This document shows, one piece after another, positions 12,112 to 23,724 of a DNA stretch of 64,000 nt. A program made the translations under genes and the position numbers. Origin of the DNA: Tetragonia tetragonoides (taxonomy: Eukaryota; Streptophyta; Magnoliopsida; Caryophyllales; Aizoaceae); NCBI GenBank assembly GCA_038025085.1, contig CM076148.1:35671691-35735690 (forward strand), in the 5' to 3' direction. The notes under the pieces are model-generated. The model saw nothing but the letters and a program-made list of their open reading frames with translations, was not told where the DNA came from and ran no database searches. Every line of letters begins with the position of its first letter. The stretch's first letter is position 1.

Positions 12112-13656
12112 AATTTTGGAGAGCGACAACAGCAAGTTGACAGGAATTATAATCCGATTTCATTCAATGGTTTCGGTTCTTTCAAGTTACAAGGCATCAA
12201 CTCAATTCTTGTTGCTTCCCTCCAGTATCTAGGGAAATAACTCCTATACACAGAATTTTCTTCAGATTTGTCGATAAAAATTAGATTCCCTCATGTGTTA
12301 GTGTCAAGCTAACGCCTTAGTCTATGTAATTATGTAGTATGACACCCTAGGAATGTTCCTCAGGTGGTTTGGCAAGCATTACTTCTTAGAATACGCCAAT
12401 CCACATAAGGAATCAAGGACAATATGATTCAGGAATTAATGCTATATTCTTAGTTCCATTATGCAACTTACTCTGCAACAAAACCTTCATTCCCTTCAGA
12501 ATTTCTACCTTTGGACTTATTAGCTCAGAGTTTAGAATATGTGTACTTGCTTGTAAGTTGTAAGTGCATAGCCACATTATACCACTACCCCGTATTCACG
12601 TACGTACTCCTACCTACAGTGCAGTACAAGGAAAATACTCCCAACCTTGCTGAAAATGGATGTTCATATGCATTTGAACCACACAGGTAGTACATTACTC
12701 CCTGATGCCTCTCACAAGGCACCCGCCTATGAGAAATTATTACATGGTCCAGGACCACAAAATCAATTGAGACCCCACTTTAAACCAAGCATAAATCACC
12801 TCCATTGCGAGAGAGATGGGACTATATGGTCCGAGACCACCCAAAGGGCAACGTAAGAAGCCGTTATTATCTACTCAATCTTACCCTAGATTTGCATCTA
12901 CCACAAAAAAGACTATTATTGTTAGACCCATAATGGAAATGTACTGAATGTTCAAATGCTTCATGACAAAAATGACAAGCATAGAACCATTTTATGAGTC
13001 ATTTGATTCAGACCATTGATATAACTTTAACTCAATAGCAAGAATAATGTAACCATGAATTCACAGGAATATAGGCTTTAAAGCTCTCTAAAGATAAGCA
13101 ATAATTCTTCTTGAGATAAAAGCACAGATTCTTACCGTACCATACTATGAAAAAACATCATCTTTTCAACTCTGTCAGTACAGTCATGCCATCCTTTATC
13201 TCCTGCCCACCAAAAAAAGGAAAAATAAGGCGTCATTCTAATTCTAATAACTAATTAACCTTAAAAAAGAAGATCTTTGATACCTTGGTAATATATTTAA
13301 TTGCTGCATTCAGAAGCATAATCTGCAATTTCAAGTCGTGAAATTTACCAAGGAAGTATGATGTGTTGGGTTTTCTTCAATTTGGTTTCCAAATTTTTTC
13401 CAGGACCAATTACTGGGATCACGATAATCGAATTGTTCGACATCAAATGCAATGAATCATCTTTCAACGTTCAACCTAGAAAAGTTGAAATTGTTTGGTT
13501 ATTTCCGTTCTCTGGTTTTTTAACCTGTGGAAATCGTAGTTGCAAACCAAATTCCCATTTCCGACCTTCCCACAACATTATGTTTTTTTTTCTTGGTCCA
13601 AATGAGGCACAATGACCAATGCAATATACTTTGTGATTTTAATCTTGAGAGTCTTA
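12112..13656. other. 3' flank of PHO1;H1 and intergenic DNA
   Basis: No family-like ORF. The PHO1;H1 3' UTR should lie in the first few hundred bases; no decisive poly-A signal was chosen. Nothing else recognised. Confidence 0.5.
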
Positions 13657-13828
13657 GGACTCGTTCATTTTAACTGGTAGGTGGGAGAAATTGGATAAAA
13701 TTGGGCAAAATTGGTGAAAACTGGAAAATTTAAGTACTAACTGGTGACAACTGGGTCAAACTGGTGAAAACTGGGAAAAACTAGGGAAAATTGGGACAAC
13801 CTGGAAATTTTTATTTTTGACTATTTTC

Positions 13829-13830
<2 letters not shown>

Positions 13831-13887
<57 letters not shown>
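13831..13887 (+). repeat. (AAT)n microsatellite
   Basis: About 18 AAT units in the core of the Harbinger-like element. Together with the downstream (ATT)n it makes an inverted microsatellite pair. Confidence 0.9.
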
Positions 13888-13888
<1 letters not shown>

Positions 13889-14019
13889 CCAATTAGAATA
13901 ATAAGGGTATAATAATAGAAAAATAATAATAATAATAGTAATAATATTAATATTAAATATTATTAATAGTAATAATAAAAAAATAACAAGAATTATAATA
14001 GTATTTTTATTATTATTAT

Positions 14020-14024
14020 TGTCA

Positions 14025-14079
<55 letters not shown>

Positions 14080-14090
14080 TATTTATTTAT
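14020..14090 (+). repeat. (ATT)n microsatellite abutting the LINE 3' end
   Basis: About 22 ATT units running into TATTTATTTATTTTTTT, the antisense of the LINE poly-A tail. The LINE appears to have integrated inside this array, since (ATT)n continues at 21187 on its other side. Confidence 0.85.
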
Positions 14091-14302
14091 TTTTTTGGAA
14101 AATGGTAAGTATATCCCATTTACCAAAGGTATACCAAGGTCGCACCCCAAGGCAAAAAATCACACCACTCTACACGTGCAGGGAGTATCCATGCACACAC
14201 CTCACCAATCAATGTCTACTTACAGATTACACAATACATCCTCAGTTGTGTCTTTACATAATTTGTAAATCCTAACACACACACTAGTCTTGATTTGATA
14301 CA

Positions 14303-16599
14303 CTACACTGTGAGCAGTGTGTCTTCCTTCGCCAAAAACTCTACAATTCCTCTCCTTCCATATTTCATATATGCTTGTGACAAAGGCAGCTCTTCTTGTC
14401 CTGTTAATAATACTTTTACCCTTATATTTGTTGTCAAACCACCGAAGTTCATGGCCAAAACTAACTGGAGCTCGCTGGATTCCAAACCATAACAGGACCT
14501 GGCGCCAAACATCAGCTGCAAAGGCACACTTAAAGAACAGATGTTCACACGTTTCCCCCTATCCCCACAAAGACCACACTGATCATCAATAGCCAACCCC
14601 TTAGCAGCAAGCATAGAGCGTGTCAACAGTCTCTTGTGGCAGGCCAACCACGCAATGAAACAATGTCTAGGTCTAGCCCCACGTTCCCATATAAGTTTAT
14701 GCCACCATACCTTGTTGCGCTCTGTGTCAAAACACTAGTACGCTGCCTTGATACTAAACTTTCCTGCATGTGTCATAGCCTGCATCAGCCCTTGAGCATT
14801 TATACTAGACCCTCCCTTTGCCACCAGGGAGTCTCTGACGCTAAGAATGCGTCTCCAAACCCAGGAGCTCCCTGGAGATGCCTGCACATCGATGTTGTTA
14901 AGTGCATAGGCATGCACCCAAGCCTTCCAGCACCCCCCACTCCCATTATTAACCCACCAAACATTCTTACGCATGGTTGCAGCATTCCAATGTGCCATGT
15001 CTTTAATCTGCAGACCCCCAAACTCCCTATCACAGCATACTCTCCTCCATCCCACAGGCACAACCACCCTGGTCTTGTTCAGATGCCCCCATATAAATTT
15101 CCTCCCCATCTGGTGGATCTCAAAAATGACTTGCTTAGGCAAGAGGAAAACAACACACCAAAAGTTTAATGTTGAGAAAATAACAGAATTTCATAGTTGA
15201 ATTCTCCCAGCATAACTGAGCAATCTAGCAGTCCAGTGGTGAATGTGTCTAGACACCCTGTTCAGAAGTGGTTGACATAGAGTGTGAGTAAGTATCGTGG
15301 CAGATAATGGGACCCCAAGATACCTAAAAGGCATAAAAACCTCCATGAACCTAGTAGCTTCCAAAATCTCATCACAAACCCTACTCTCCACGCCCCCAAA
15401 GTAAATGCAGCTCTTAGTATCATTTGCTTGCAACCCTGAGAACCCAGCAAACAAGTTAAACATGTTGAGAGCAGCATCAATAGACCCCTTATCCCCTCTA
15501 GTAAATACTAGCAGATCATCAGCAAACACTAGGTGCGTGAGCTTGAGTCTGCAGCACTTAGGGTGGAAATGAAATCCAGGACTTGTTCCCAACTTCCTTA
15601 ACATTCTAGATAAACCCTCCCTGCAAAGCACAAAGAGATAAGGGGACATTGGATCCCCTTGTCTCAAATCCCTCCCCCCTGGAAAGAAACCAGTAAGTCT
15701 TCCATTGATGTTTACAGAGAAAGATGAAGACTTCACACAGACCATAATCCTCTCAATAAACCAGTCAGGGAACCCATAAACTCCAAGCATACCTCCAAGG
15801 AACCCCCAATCTACAGAGTCATAAGCCTTCCTCACATCAATCTTCAACATAGCTCTAGGTGAAATATGTTTCCTTGTGTATTTGTGCACAAGTTCATGGG
15901 ATAACAAGATGTTATCTTGAATTCTTCTTCCTGGCACAAAAGCAGATTGCTCAATGCCTACCAGCTGGGGAACTATATCTTTTATTTTTTCAGTTATTAA
16001 TTTTGTGATGACTTTGTACAGAACATTGCAGCAAACAATGGGTCTGTAATCACCCATAGTAGTGGGGTTGTCACATTTTGGCACAAGTGTCACTGCTGTA
16101 GTATTTAAGGATTTCAGCATCTTGCCACTGGTGAAGAAATCCCTCACAGCTCCACACACATCATCACCTACAATACACCATGCTTGCTTAAAGAAGGCAG
16201 AGCCATACCCATCAGGCCCAGGCGCTTTAAGGTCCGAATCCCAAAGATTGTGTCCTTAATCTCCTTATTGCTAACTGTCATATTAATGGCATTCTTCTGC
16301 TGGTCAGTCAGAGCAACCCCATCATGAAAAAAGGCAGGGTCAAACTGCTAAGTGCTGTGAGAGGCTCCAAATAGACCTTTATAAAAATCCACAATCATAT
16401 CTGCAATTTTCAAAGGCTCAGTATGGCAAACCCCATCAGTATCATATAAAGCTTTAACACAGTGATTCACATGCCCTTCCTTCACCTTAGCATGAAAATA
16501 ACTATTATTTTCATCACCAAGGCTTATATCAATGCCTTTTGCCTGCTGCTTCAGGATGCTCTCCTCTAACCTTCTCCACTTCATATAGCAGGCAGTCAA
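14303..16599 (-). pseudogene. LINE ORF2, reverse transcriptase and zf-RVT part (broken)
   Basis: The longest intact piece, 15191-16159, is a typical RVT_1 domain: RPIVCCNVLYKVITK, QSAFVPGRRIQDNILLSHEL, KIDVRKAYDSVDW, LRQGDPMSPYLFVLCREGL and the catalytic FADDLLVF box. Downstream pieces at 14735-15142 and 14303-14647 are the C-terminal zf-RVT region (IWGHLNKTRVVVPVGWRRV, ACHKRLLTRSMLAAKGLAID, CGLCGDRG). Upstream, 16348-16599 carries the linker (LGDENNSYFHAKVKEG). Frames shift between these pieces, so no full protein can be made. Confidence 0.85.
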
Positions 16600-17440
16600 C
16601 TCGTGCTCTTTCTTAATGAGACTGCATCTCTAGGTAGTAGTTGTAACTTCTTCTGGATTTCATCCAGCTCAACTGCAGCATCAATAGCATGTTGAGTCAC
16701 TTTACTAAACTTCTGAGAGTGCAATTGCTTTAGGTCCTTTTTCAACCACTGAAGCTTCTTCGTGAGTCTAAACATGGGACATCCCCTAACAGGCCTCTGC
16801 CACACCTCCTGCACAATGGTCAAGAATCCAGGGTCTTCACCCCAGCATTTAAGATACTTGAAAGTCCTAGGTTTGTTATCATCACTCTCCATGATTTGCA
16901 CAATACTGGGTGAGTGGTCTGATACACCAACAGAGGGAAACATAACAGTAGTAGTCCTTTGCAGATTCACCCAATCAACATTGCTTAGAACCCTGTCCAG
17001 TTTGCTCATCACCCTACTGGAAGCTTGGGGTTTATTACACCAAGTGAACTGGGCACCAACATAGGGCATATCCTGCAATCCACACCCTCCCAAACGTTGA
17101 ACAAAATCATCAATTTCAGATAGCATAGGTGCATGATCAGATATCCTTTCCCCTGGAGCTAAGACAACATTAAAGTCCCCAGCTACCATCCAAGGACCAT
17201 TAACAGTGCCAGCCCAAGAACCCAAATCAGTCCATAGCCTCTGTCTCTCCTGGCCATGGTTCAAAGCATAAACAACAGTACACATAAACTCCATCCCCTC
17301 ACTCCCTTTGACTAAACAATGCATAGCTTGGTCAGTAGAATGTAACACAGTGACATCCACTACCCCAGTCCTCCATATACACACAATTTTTCCATTACAA
17401 TGGCTGGAATGATTACTAGCCCAGCTAAACCCCCTAAACA
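16596..17440 (-). pseudogene. LINE ORF2, apurinic endonuclease domain (interrupted)
   Basis: Encodes an exonuclease-endonuclease-phosphatase fold: KMFRGFSWASNHSSHCNGKI, WMVAGDFNVVLAPGERISDH with the catalytic GDFN, QFTWCNKPQ, and SKLDRVLSNVDW with VGVSDHSPS at the end. Its N-terminus is cut off by the retroposon at 17445-20628. The missing start lies at 20792 and below, where MKMSFWNVRGCNDPLKL can be read with stops following. Confidence 0.85.
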
Positions 17441-17452
17441 TTTTTTTATAGG

Positions 17453-17458
<6 letters not shown>

Positions 17459-17520
<62 letters not shown>
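17459..17520 (+). repeat. (TC)n microsatellite at the 5' end of the retroposon
   Basis: About 31 TC units immediately inside the left end of the inserted retroposon, possibly an expanded CT-rich transcript leader. Confidence 0.9.
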
Positions 17521-17522
<2 letters not shown>

Positions 17523-18147
17523 ACCCCTTTGACTCCCCAGCCCCCCCTCCAAACCCTACATCAATTCACCCCAGCGGCGGCTACCGCGCCACCACGTCCC
17601 CGGTGGCTGCCGCTGGCCCCCTTTCTCCACCCCTGTCACAGATCACCACCACCACTTCATCCTTTTACGCTATTTATCCCCGTTTTCTCTCTCCTCTTTC
17701 CACCCCTGTAACCGACCCCACCATCGATTTACTCACCGCGACCACTACGGCATCGCTCACTCCTGACATCCATCAGTTCCGCCTGTTTTTCAGCAGCGGG
17801 TTCCCGATTTAATGAGGCTTTGCTACTGCAATTTGCTTCCCGTTCAGTTCTCGTGTTGAAGGTGTGCTTCGTGATAAGAAGTTGGTTTAATTACCAATTG
17901 GTGTGTATGTTTTCTGGCCCCTAAGCTTTCTGCTGTTTTCGTTCGTTTCTAGTGGTGTTTCTGGTCTGATTGAGGTTTGGTGTTGGTCTTGTTTTTTGTT
18001 GTCTGTTTTTTTATCATGAGGATCCATATTGAAAGTAAAACATTTAATTTGGAGTTGAAGAATGGGCATGTTTTGGTTGTTGAGCATAGTATTTTTGGGT
18101 AGAAGATGGATCAAATTCCCTCCTGGGGTTGCTAGTTGGGTCTCGGA

Positions 18148-19183
18148 TAGGGTTGTTCAAAAAAATCCGAATCCGATCCGAGAACTCGAATATCCGAAAA
18201 TCCGATCCGAAAGTATCCAAAAAGGTGGATACCCGAAATTTCGGATATCCGAATACCGGGTATCCGAAGTTTCGGATTCGGGTTTGGATAGTGATTTCAT
18301 AAATTTTCGGATAGTTCGGATACTCGAAAATCCGACTTATATAAAGTAATATGCACTAAATCTCACTTATTCTAGCTGAAGCTCAGTGGTCTGACTACTC
18401 AAATTGGAATACAAGGCTGCATGTTCGATTCTCAGCCACAGCCTCTTTTTTTAACGTGAAAAGTATAAAGGAATTTTTAATGCTAACTTAGCAAATTCAT
18501 TTGAGACATTCAATCATCCAAAACCCCAGTAGGCCAGAACCCTAAGTAGTCTCCAACCATTTCTCTGTTCTCTCGCCTTTCTCTTATTCTCTCACCTTTC
18601 TCTTGTTCTCCCTTTTCTTCACAAACCACCACCTCCACGACTACCCACAACATGCAGCACAGCTCCGACCTCGCCATTCCTCTCCTGGAGCTATCTTTTT
18701 GTTGTTCTCTCTCCTCATCGTTCACCCCTAGTCCCAATACCCCTTCGATTCTCCGATCTCCGACCTCCATTCTTTAGCAGCTGCCTGGTAATTTGTTAAT
18801 AGTTTCAGTTTAATTTATTTGTAGATCTGATTTATTTTGGTTCGGTTTTCACTTTTTTTGTTTCCCTGACTTGCTTCTACAGGTCCACTGTTTACTTATT
18901 ACTTCCATGTCTCCATCCTCCTCCCTCTTTTGGGTTGGTTTTGCTGCAGCATTCGGGTATCCATTTCGGATGTCTGGATACCCAATTAGATATGACCAAA
19001 TGAATATAAAAAATAATAATAATAATAATAAAAAAAATTAAATTTTCGGGTTTTCGGATAGTACTGATATCCAACCCGAAATTTTGGGTATTCGATATTT
19101 CGGATACGGGTTCGGATACCAAAATCAAGTATCCGAAGTTTCGGATACCCGAAATTTCGGGTACCCGCGTATGAACAGCCCTA
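18148..19183 (+). mobile_element. Non-autonomous hAT element (1036 bp) with perfect 8-bp target repeat
   Basis: Ends TAGGGTTGTTCA and TGAACAGCCCTA are inverted repeats, one mismatch in 12. The flanks are GTCTCGGA on both sides (18140-18147, 19184-19191), the 8-bp duplication of hAT transposons. Both sub-terminal regions (18160-18345, 19040-19170) are full of GGATA/TATCC and CCGAAATTTCGG words, probable transposase-binding repeats. The middle carries a tRNA-like segment and a pyrimidine-rich stretch like a plant 5' UTR (18535-18780). No transposase is encoded. Confidence 0.9.
18375..18462 (+). mobile_element. tRNA-like (SINE head) segment within the hAT element
   Basis: TAGCTGAAGCTCAGTGGTCT resembles a Pol III A box, and GCATGTTCGATTCTC, about 35 bases on, a B box, followed by a T run at 18446. 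It looks like a SINE head or a captured tRNA-derived piece; there is no A tail or target repeat to prove a SINE insertion. Confidence 0.4.
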
Positions 19184-20641
19184 GTCTCGGATACTATTAA
19201 ACTTTTTACTGATTTGATTGTAATGGAGCATTCGAAGAGATTTGGGTTTTTCTGGTGGTCTATTAAATCAGGTTTCAATAGGTGTGGTTGGTTCCCTGAA
19301 CTGGGTGTGTTGATTAATGAGGTAAAATATTCAGTGTTTATTCATGGGGTCTCTTCCCATTCCCCTTGGAAGCTTTTTTTGGACTCATTCTATAATCTTA
19401 CCCAAGCTGAGAATAGTGTTTGTACCCAACATGTTGCTTTTGAGGAGTCCTCTAAAGGGTTGTCTCCTTGTTTGGATTCAGTTGCAACTGGTGTTTGTTT
19501 TGGCTCTTTTGGGGGTGGGATTGATGAGAGGAGTTTTTTGAAGGAAGAGGTGGACTATTTGTTTGTTCTAGAAAACTCAAAGTCTTCTACTTGTGGTTCT
19601 GTCCATTCTCTTGATACTTCGGATTTGTTGGTTGTTAGAGAGGTGGATTTTGACTCGCAGAACAGGGTTTTCAGGGCTGCTGTTGATGAGGTGTTTTTGT
19701 TGGAGTGTTTGGAACCTTTGTTTCCCAGATGTCGCCTTCGAAGGTGGAAGATGAGTGCTTTTATTTGAGTGCTCCCAAGGGTCTTGTGAATGAAAATCAC
19801 GGCTTACTTCTAGAGGGAAAATATGGTGATTCTAGTTTTGGGTTTAAAGTGATGAGTTTAGTTGAGCCTTCTTCAGTCGTGGGTGAGAATGCGCTAGAGG
19901 AGTCTAGTTTTAGCCTTAGTAGTGGGAGAAGTGTTTCGGTTGCTGAAATGGAAGAAATGATGGAAGAAGCTTCACAGATTAGATCTTTGAGTTCCGATTC
20001 TAACTCGTCGGATTGTTTTGATGAGGACAGGGGCAGCCATTGGGATTATTCATATTCCGATTTCGATGACAGCGGGTTATTGAAAGCTTTGGAGCTTGTT
20101 GAGAATTCTTCAAATGAGGAATTTTTTAAGAAGCTATACGAATTTCAAGAGGAGGGAAAAATCAATATAGAGAAGAAAGTCATCCGCATTCTTGAGGGAT
20201 TTATTAATGACGGTACCATGCGAAGACCAACAAGGGCTAAGTAACACACATTGGTGTTGTTGATGGTTGGAAATTTGGAGTGTTTTTTTTATCTCGTTGG
20301 ACTTTGATTCTTGGTTTTCTTGCTCCAGAGGTTGAGTTCGGGTGGCTTCCTTCAGTAGGTCTCGTAGGGTGGAGTTGAATCGTTTGGTGTTCTTTTTATG
20401 GATTGTCTTGTGGTGTTTTCGGTTTATTTTGGCCCTCTTAGGTGTTTTTGTCGTGCTGTTTAGGTGTGCTTATTTAGATTTTATTGGGTGTTTTGAGTTA
20501 CTCTTTCTATAGGTGTGTGCTTGAACTTTAAGAGGTGTATGAGCTTCGGCTCCATGATGCTTGAGTTTCGGCTCATTCTCTTTTCCATTTAATAAAATGG
20601 AATTCTAATTATCAAAAAAAAAAAAAAACCCTAAACATTTT

Positions 20642-21182
20642 ATTCATAGCAGAGCTAATTTTATTCTCCTTAATTTTTGTTTCTATTGCAACAAAGAAAT
20701 CAAGCTTATTTATTATATACAGAAACTTTTTTTACCTCCTAAAGCTTTAGAGGGTCATTGCACCCTCTAACATTCCAAAATGACATCTTCATGATCAGGT
20801 GGTTTGTCATGCTCGCCTCTCCTAGCACCTCCATCACCCAACAACCAATCAAGAACCCCAAAGCCATTTGAGAGAGGCACAAAGGAGCCTTTAGTGATCA
20901 CCCTCCCATAAGAGCCAGTAGTGAAAGGCTTGTTGTGCTGCCTTGCAGGGGCAGTATGGTGCTTATTATGACTGACCACTGTAAATCTATCTTCACTTCC
21001 CCCTTTCTAAGGTGTAGTAACCTCCTTCACACAGCCAGTTTCTTGTCCCTTCTGTTGTTCTGAGACTTCAACCAATACAGGACCTGTCTCCTTCCCCATT
21101 TGCCCTACATCCTGCTTCTTGTGGGCTTGCCCCTTAGGCACCCAGTGCTGCTTAACTCCGCATCTCTCATTTGTATGGCCAA
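20642..21182 (-). pseudogene. LINE ORF1 C-terminus and ORF2 start (fragment)
   Basis: Minus-strand reading from 21182 gives GHTNERC, the end of a CCHC zinc knuckle, then a linker with VPKGQAHKKQDVGQMGKETG and a tail ending DWLLGDGGARRGEHDKPPD. ORF2 begins in another frame at 20792 with MKMSFWNVRGCNDPLKL. A stop at about 21005 and several after ORF2 codon 17 show it is dead. Confidence 0.7.
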
Positions 21183-21185
21183 TTA

Positions 21186-21186
<1 letters not shown>

Positions 21187-21279
<93 letters not shown>
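21187..21279 (+). repeat. (ATT)n microsatellite
   Basis: About 31 ATT units, the right half of the array into which the LINE inserted. Confidence 0.95.
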
Positions 21280-21280
<1 letters not shown>

Positions 21281-23609
21281 CATTTATGCATATATATATT
21301 TTTTTATATTCTTATTTAAAATATTTTATATTTAAGTATTATGTTTAATATGTTAATATATCAAAACTGGACTAAACTGGGGGAAACTGAGTCAAATTGG
21401 GAAAAACTGGACAAAACTGTATTTTGTAACTGGTAACTGGTGAAAATTGGGAAAAACTTGTAACACCCCCGAATTTACAACGATTTCCAGGGAACTATCG
21501 ACGCCATTATCCATGACTCGACACCACTGAACCGTCACAAATCCAAAGGCGTTACTGCAACATTCATCACTAAGGAATAAATGCTAAGCAGAAAGGAAAA
21601 CTAGGTATCAAAGGAAGCATCTAAACAAATTAAACATTAATATCAGAGTTGTCTATCAAGTGATCTTAAGTCTATTAAAGTCTTATTACAACTTTGCCTT
21701 CAAGGGCACAAACCAAACAAAATCCCAATAATCCAAAATAACCAATAAATCAATAGTTCTAAAGAAACGACCCACATTCAACCTTCTAGCAAACCGTCCT
21801 CACTCAGCTACACATGCACTTTGGTTTCCGTGACGGAAACAAGGTACAGAAGAAAAGGGAAGAAGCAGAAGAAAACAAAAATCAGATAAACTGAATAAAC
21901 GTCGTCCATACCCAGTAAAAACACTTTCGCAAACCTTACCTGGGTTTTAGAAGAATCATTGAAATTCATTTGCATGCACAAGTAGTCATATAATCAAGCA
22001 CACTCATACTCAATATTCAATTACATGCAATTCTTGCTTTAGTGATCATTCGAACACAAATAGATAAACCATCTTAATTAGAGTAATAAGAGAGCGAATA
22101 GAACAACGATTACCCATACTGTTCATAGATAGATATAGACATGCCATGGACTTATTCTAGTGTATACTCACACTACCTCTAACATAATAATCGATATATA
22201 GAGAATTAAACAATGGGGAATGATCCGTCCCGAACACACTACGAGGTGTCCATAAAAGTAACTTGGAAATCACGCATCCCTAGACTACATCAATTAGATA
22301 AGTCTCGATAGCTCGACTACTCCTAGGGATCCATTAGGAGTCTTATTCTCATTCATAATTCAATTCACATACTTGCATTGATTGACCTAGTGGTACAACG
22401 AGACCACGACATACTACTTCATTTCATGCTCATGATAATGAATAATAATAACGATAATGACATAAAGGCATATTATCAAGATCATGCTTCACATATGTCT
22501 AACGAAATTTCGGCAGCACTTCGGCAGTAAATCATGATATCCAAAAATTACACTTTCACAAATAAACCATCCAAGATATATTAGGTGCTCATTAACAATC
22601 AATAATAACCCATTCCAATTAGCATGTATATTATATCATAATAATAATAGAATTTCAACATCTCCATACATGCTCAATAATTAGCATATGAACTAATTGA
22701 TTAAAGAAACTCCATAAACTTGTCATTCTCAATATAAATCATAATTACAACGAAGAATATATTTCTAATTCTCATAATTAACGACGATATAATTTAATCA
22801 TGCTTCGCATATTAAATTCACAATAATAATCAATTAGCACATAACACATAAAAATAGTTTTGATGGGGCTTTGGAAAGAGGTAGGCACAATTGCTTACCT
22901 AACAAATGCTCACTATGCAGTAAGTAACTTGGCTAATCACAACCCGATCACGCTAGTCCATTTGGTCCTAATTAAAAACAATTACCGAGTTATAATTAGT
23001 AAATACGAAAATCCAAACAGTACTGAAACTGTAAACTAGTATTTTTATTAAATTCCTTGATTTATTTCAATCAATCTAGACTTTTGAAAATCCGGATTTG
23101 GACGAGTACAGAAAAATAAAAGTAATTATTGAAAAATACTGAAAATACGAAATTAATTAAAGCGAAATTTTAAAACGAAATCCTAACCGTTTTTTCGAGT
23201 CTAGGCCGTGAGACACCAAGCGTGGGGACCCACGACCTAGCCCATCACCAAGACCACCACCCACCGACTACCATGGTCGGCGGTGGCTCGCCGGAGCACC
23301 GGCGACGGAGGAGAGAGAAAGCGCGAGAGATCGCACGAGAGAGAGAGAGAGATTGCGAGGGAGAGGGGACGACTGAGAGGGGGAGGAGCGTCGGGCAGGG
23401 CCCAGTCGCGTCGGCCACTCGCCGGTGATCACCCAGGCGCGGCGGTGGCGCGACAGCCACGACACAGCAAAACAGGGGAGGGGGCGAAAACAGAGCATGG
23501 GGGAGAGAAAGGAAAAGAGAGAGAAAGAAAGAGGGAGAGGGAGAGGCGGCTCACCGGCGACGTGCAGCGGCAGCAAGGGAGGAGAGAGAGGGAGAGAGTG
23601 TGCGTGAGG

Positions 23610-23657
<48 letters not shown>
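23610..23657 (+). repeat. (GA)n microsatellite in the solo LTR
   Basis: About 24 GA units inside a purine-rich, GC-rich stretch (23300-23660); open frames across it (Arg/Glu-rich or Ser/Leu-rich) are composition artefacts. Confidence 0.9.
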
Positions 23658-23659
<2 letters not shown>

Positions 23660-23716
23660 AGAGAATTGGGGTTTTTGGCTCAGTTTTGCAAATTGATCAA
23701 CTGGCCCATCTCTAAG

Positions 23717-23724
23717 CTTATATA
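23717..23724 (-). promoter_or_regulatory. Probable LTR promoter TATA box
   Basis: The minus strand reads CCTATATAAGCTT, followed about 25-35 bases later by AACTGAGCC and a pyrimidine-rich leader with (CT)n. This is the expected U3/R layout of a plant LTR. Confidence 0.5.

Larger units (their letters stand above)
18016..20244 (+). pseudogene. Retroposon ORF, degenerate Pur-alpha-like domain plus acidic tail
   Basis: Read in pieces: MRIHIESKTFNLELKNGHVL and VVEHSIF (frame from 18016), a one-base shift, LGRRWIKFPPGVASWVSD up to the hAT insertion at 18148, then TIKLFTDLIVMEHSKRFGFF and WSIKSGFNRCGWFPELGVLI from 19192 in the same frame once the hAT is set aside. A second frameshift near 19710-19765 leads to SPSKVEDECFYLSAPKGLVN and an acidic, Ser-rich end (EMEEMMEEASQIRSLSSDSN), finishing with EGFINDGTMRRPTRAK. 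The order F-x-LE-x-G-x-VVE, RRW, F-x-R/W, GxF and W-x-F resembles the Pur-alpha-like nucleic-acid-binding repeat, which would suit an ORF1-like RNA-binding role. That assignment is inference. Confidence 0.5.
17445..20628 (+). mobile_element. Poly-A retroposon with a Pur-alpha-like ORF, inserted in the LINE
   Basis: Flanked by a 13-bp target repeat CCCTAAACATTTT (17432-17444 and 20629-20641) and ending in a run of 16 A, so it entered by target-primed reverse transcription. Removing it rejoins the endonuclease of the host LINE. It starts near a (TC)n tract, has a GC-richer leader, one long degenerate ORF (18016-20244), and a 3' region ending CCATTTAATAAAATGGAATT. A 1036-bp hAT element sits inside, so the original insert was about 2.14 kb. 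No reverse transcriptase is present. A second copy of its 3' end lies in a TADA intron (46925-47373). Confidence 0.8.
14091..21182 (-). mobile_element. L1-type LINE retrotransposon, decayed, split by a later insertion
   Basis: Read on the minus strand: 3' part of ORF1, ORF2 with endonuclease, reverse transcriptase and zinc-finger region, then a 3' tail AAAAAAATAAATAAATAATAA. LINE sequence occupies 20642-21182 and 14091-17444; the 3.2 kb between is a younger poly-A retroposon. Both flanks are ATT microsatellite, so the target repeat cannot be separated from the array. The element is 5'-truncated within ORF1 and carries stops and frameshifts. Confidence 0.85.

Noticed and set aside
17400..17812. 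Ser/Leu/Pro-rich open frames resembling extensins or transit peptides
   Set aside because: They cover the TC microsatellite and GC-rich leader of the retroposon; no conserved motif.
21119..21319. Poly-Ile and poly-Leu open frames (also 62637-63024)
   Set aside because: Translation of ATT microsatellites.
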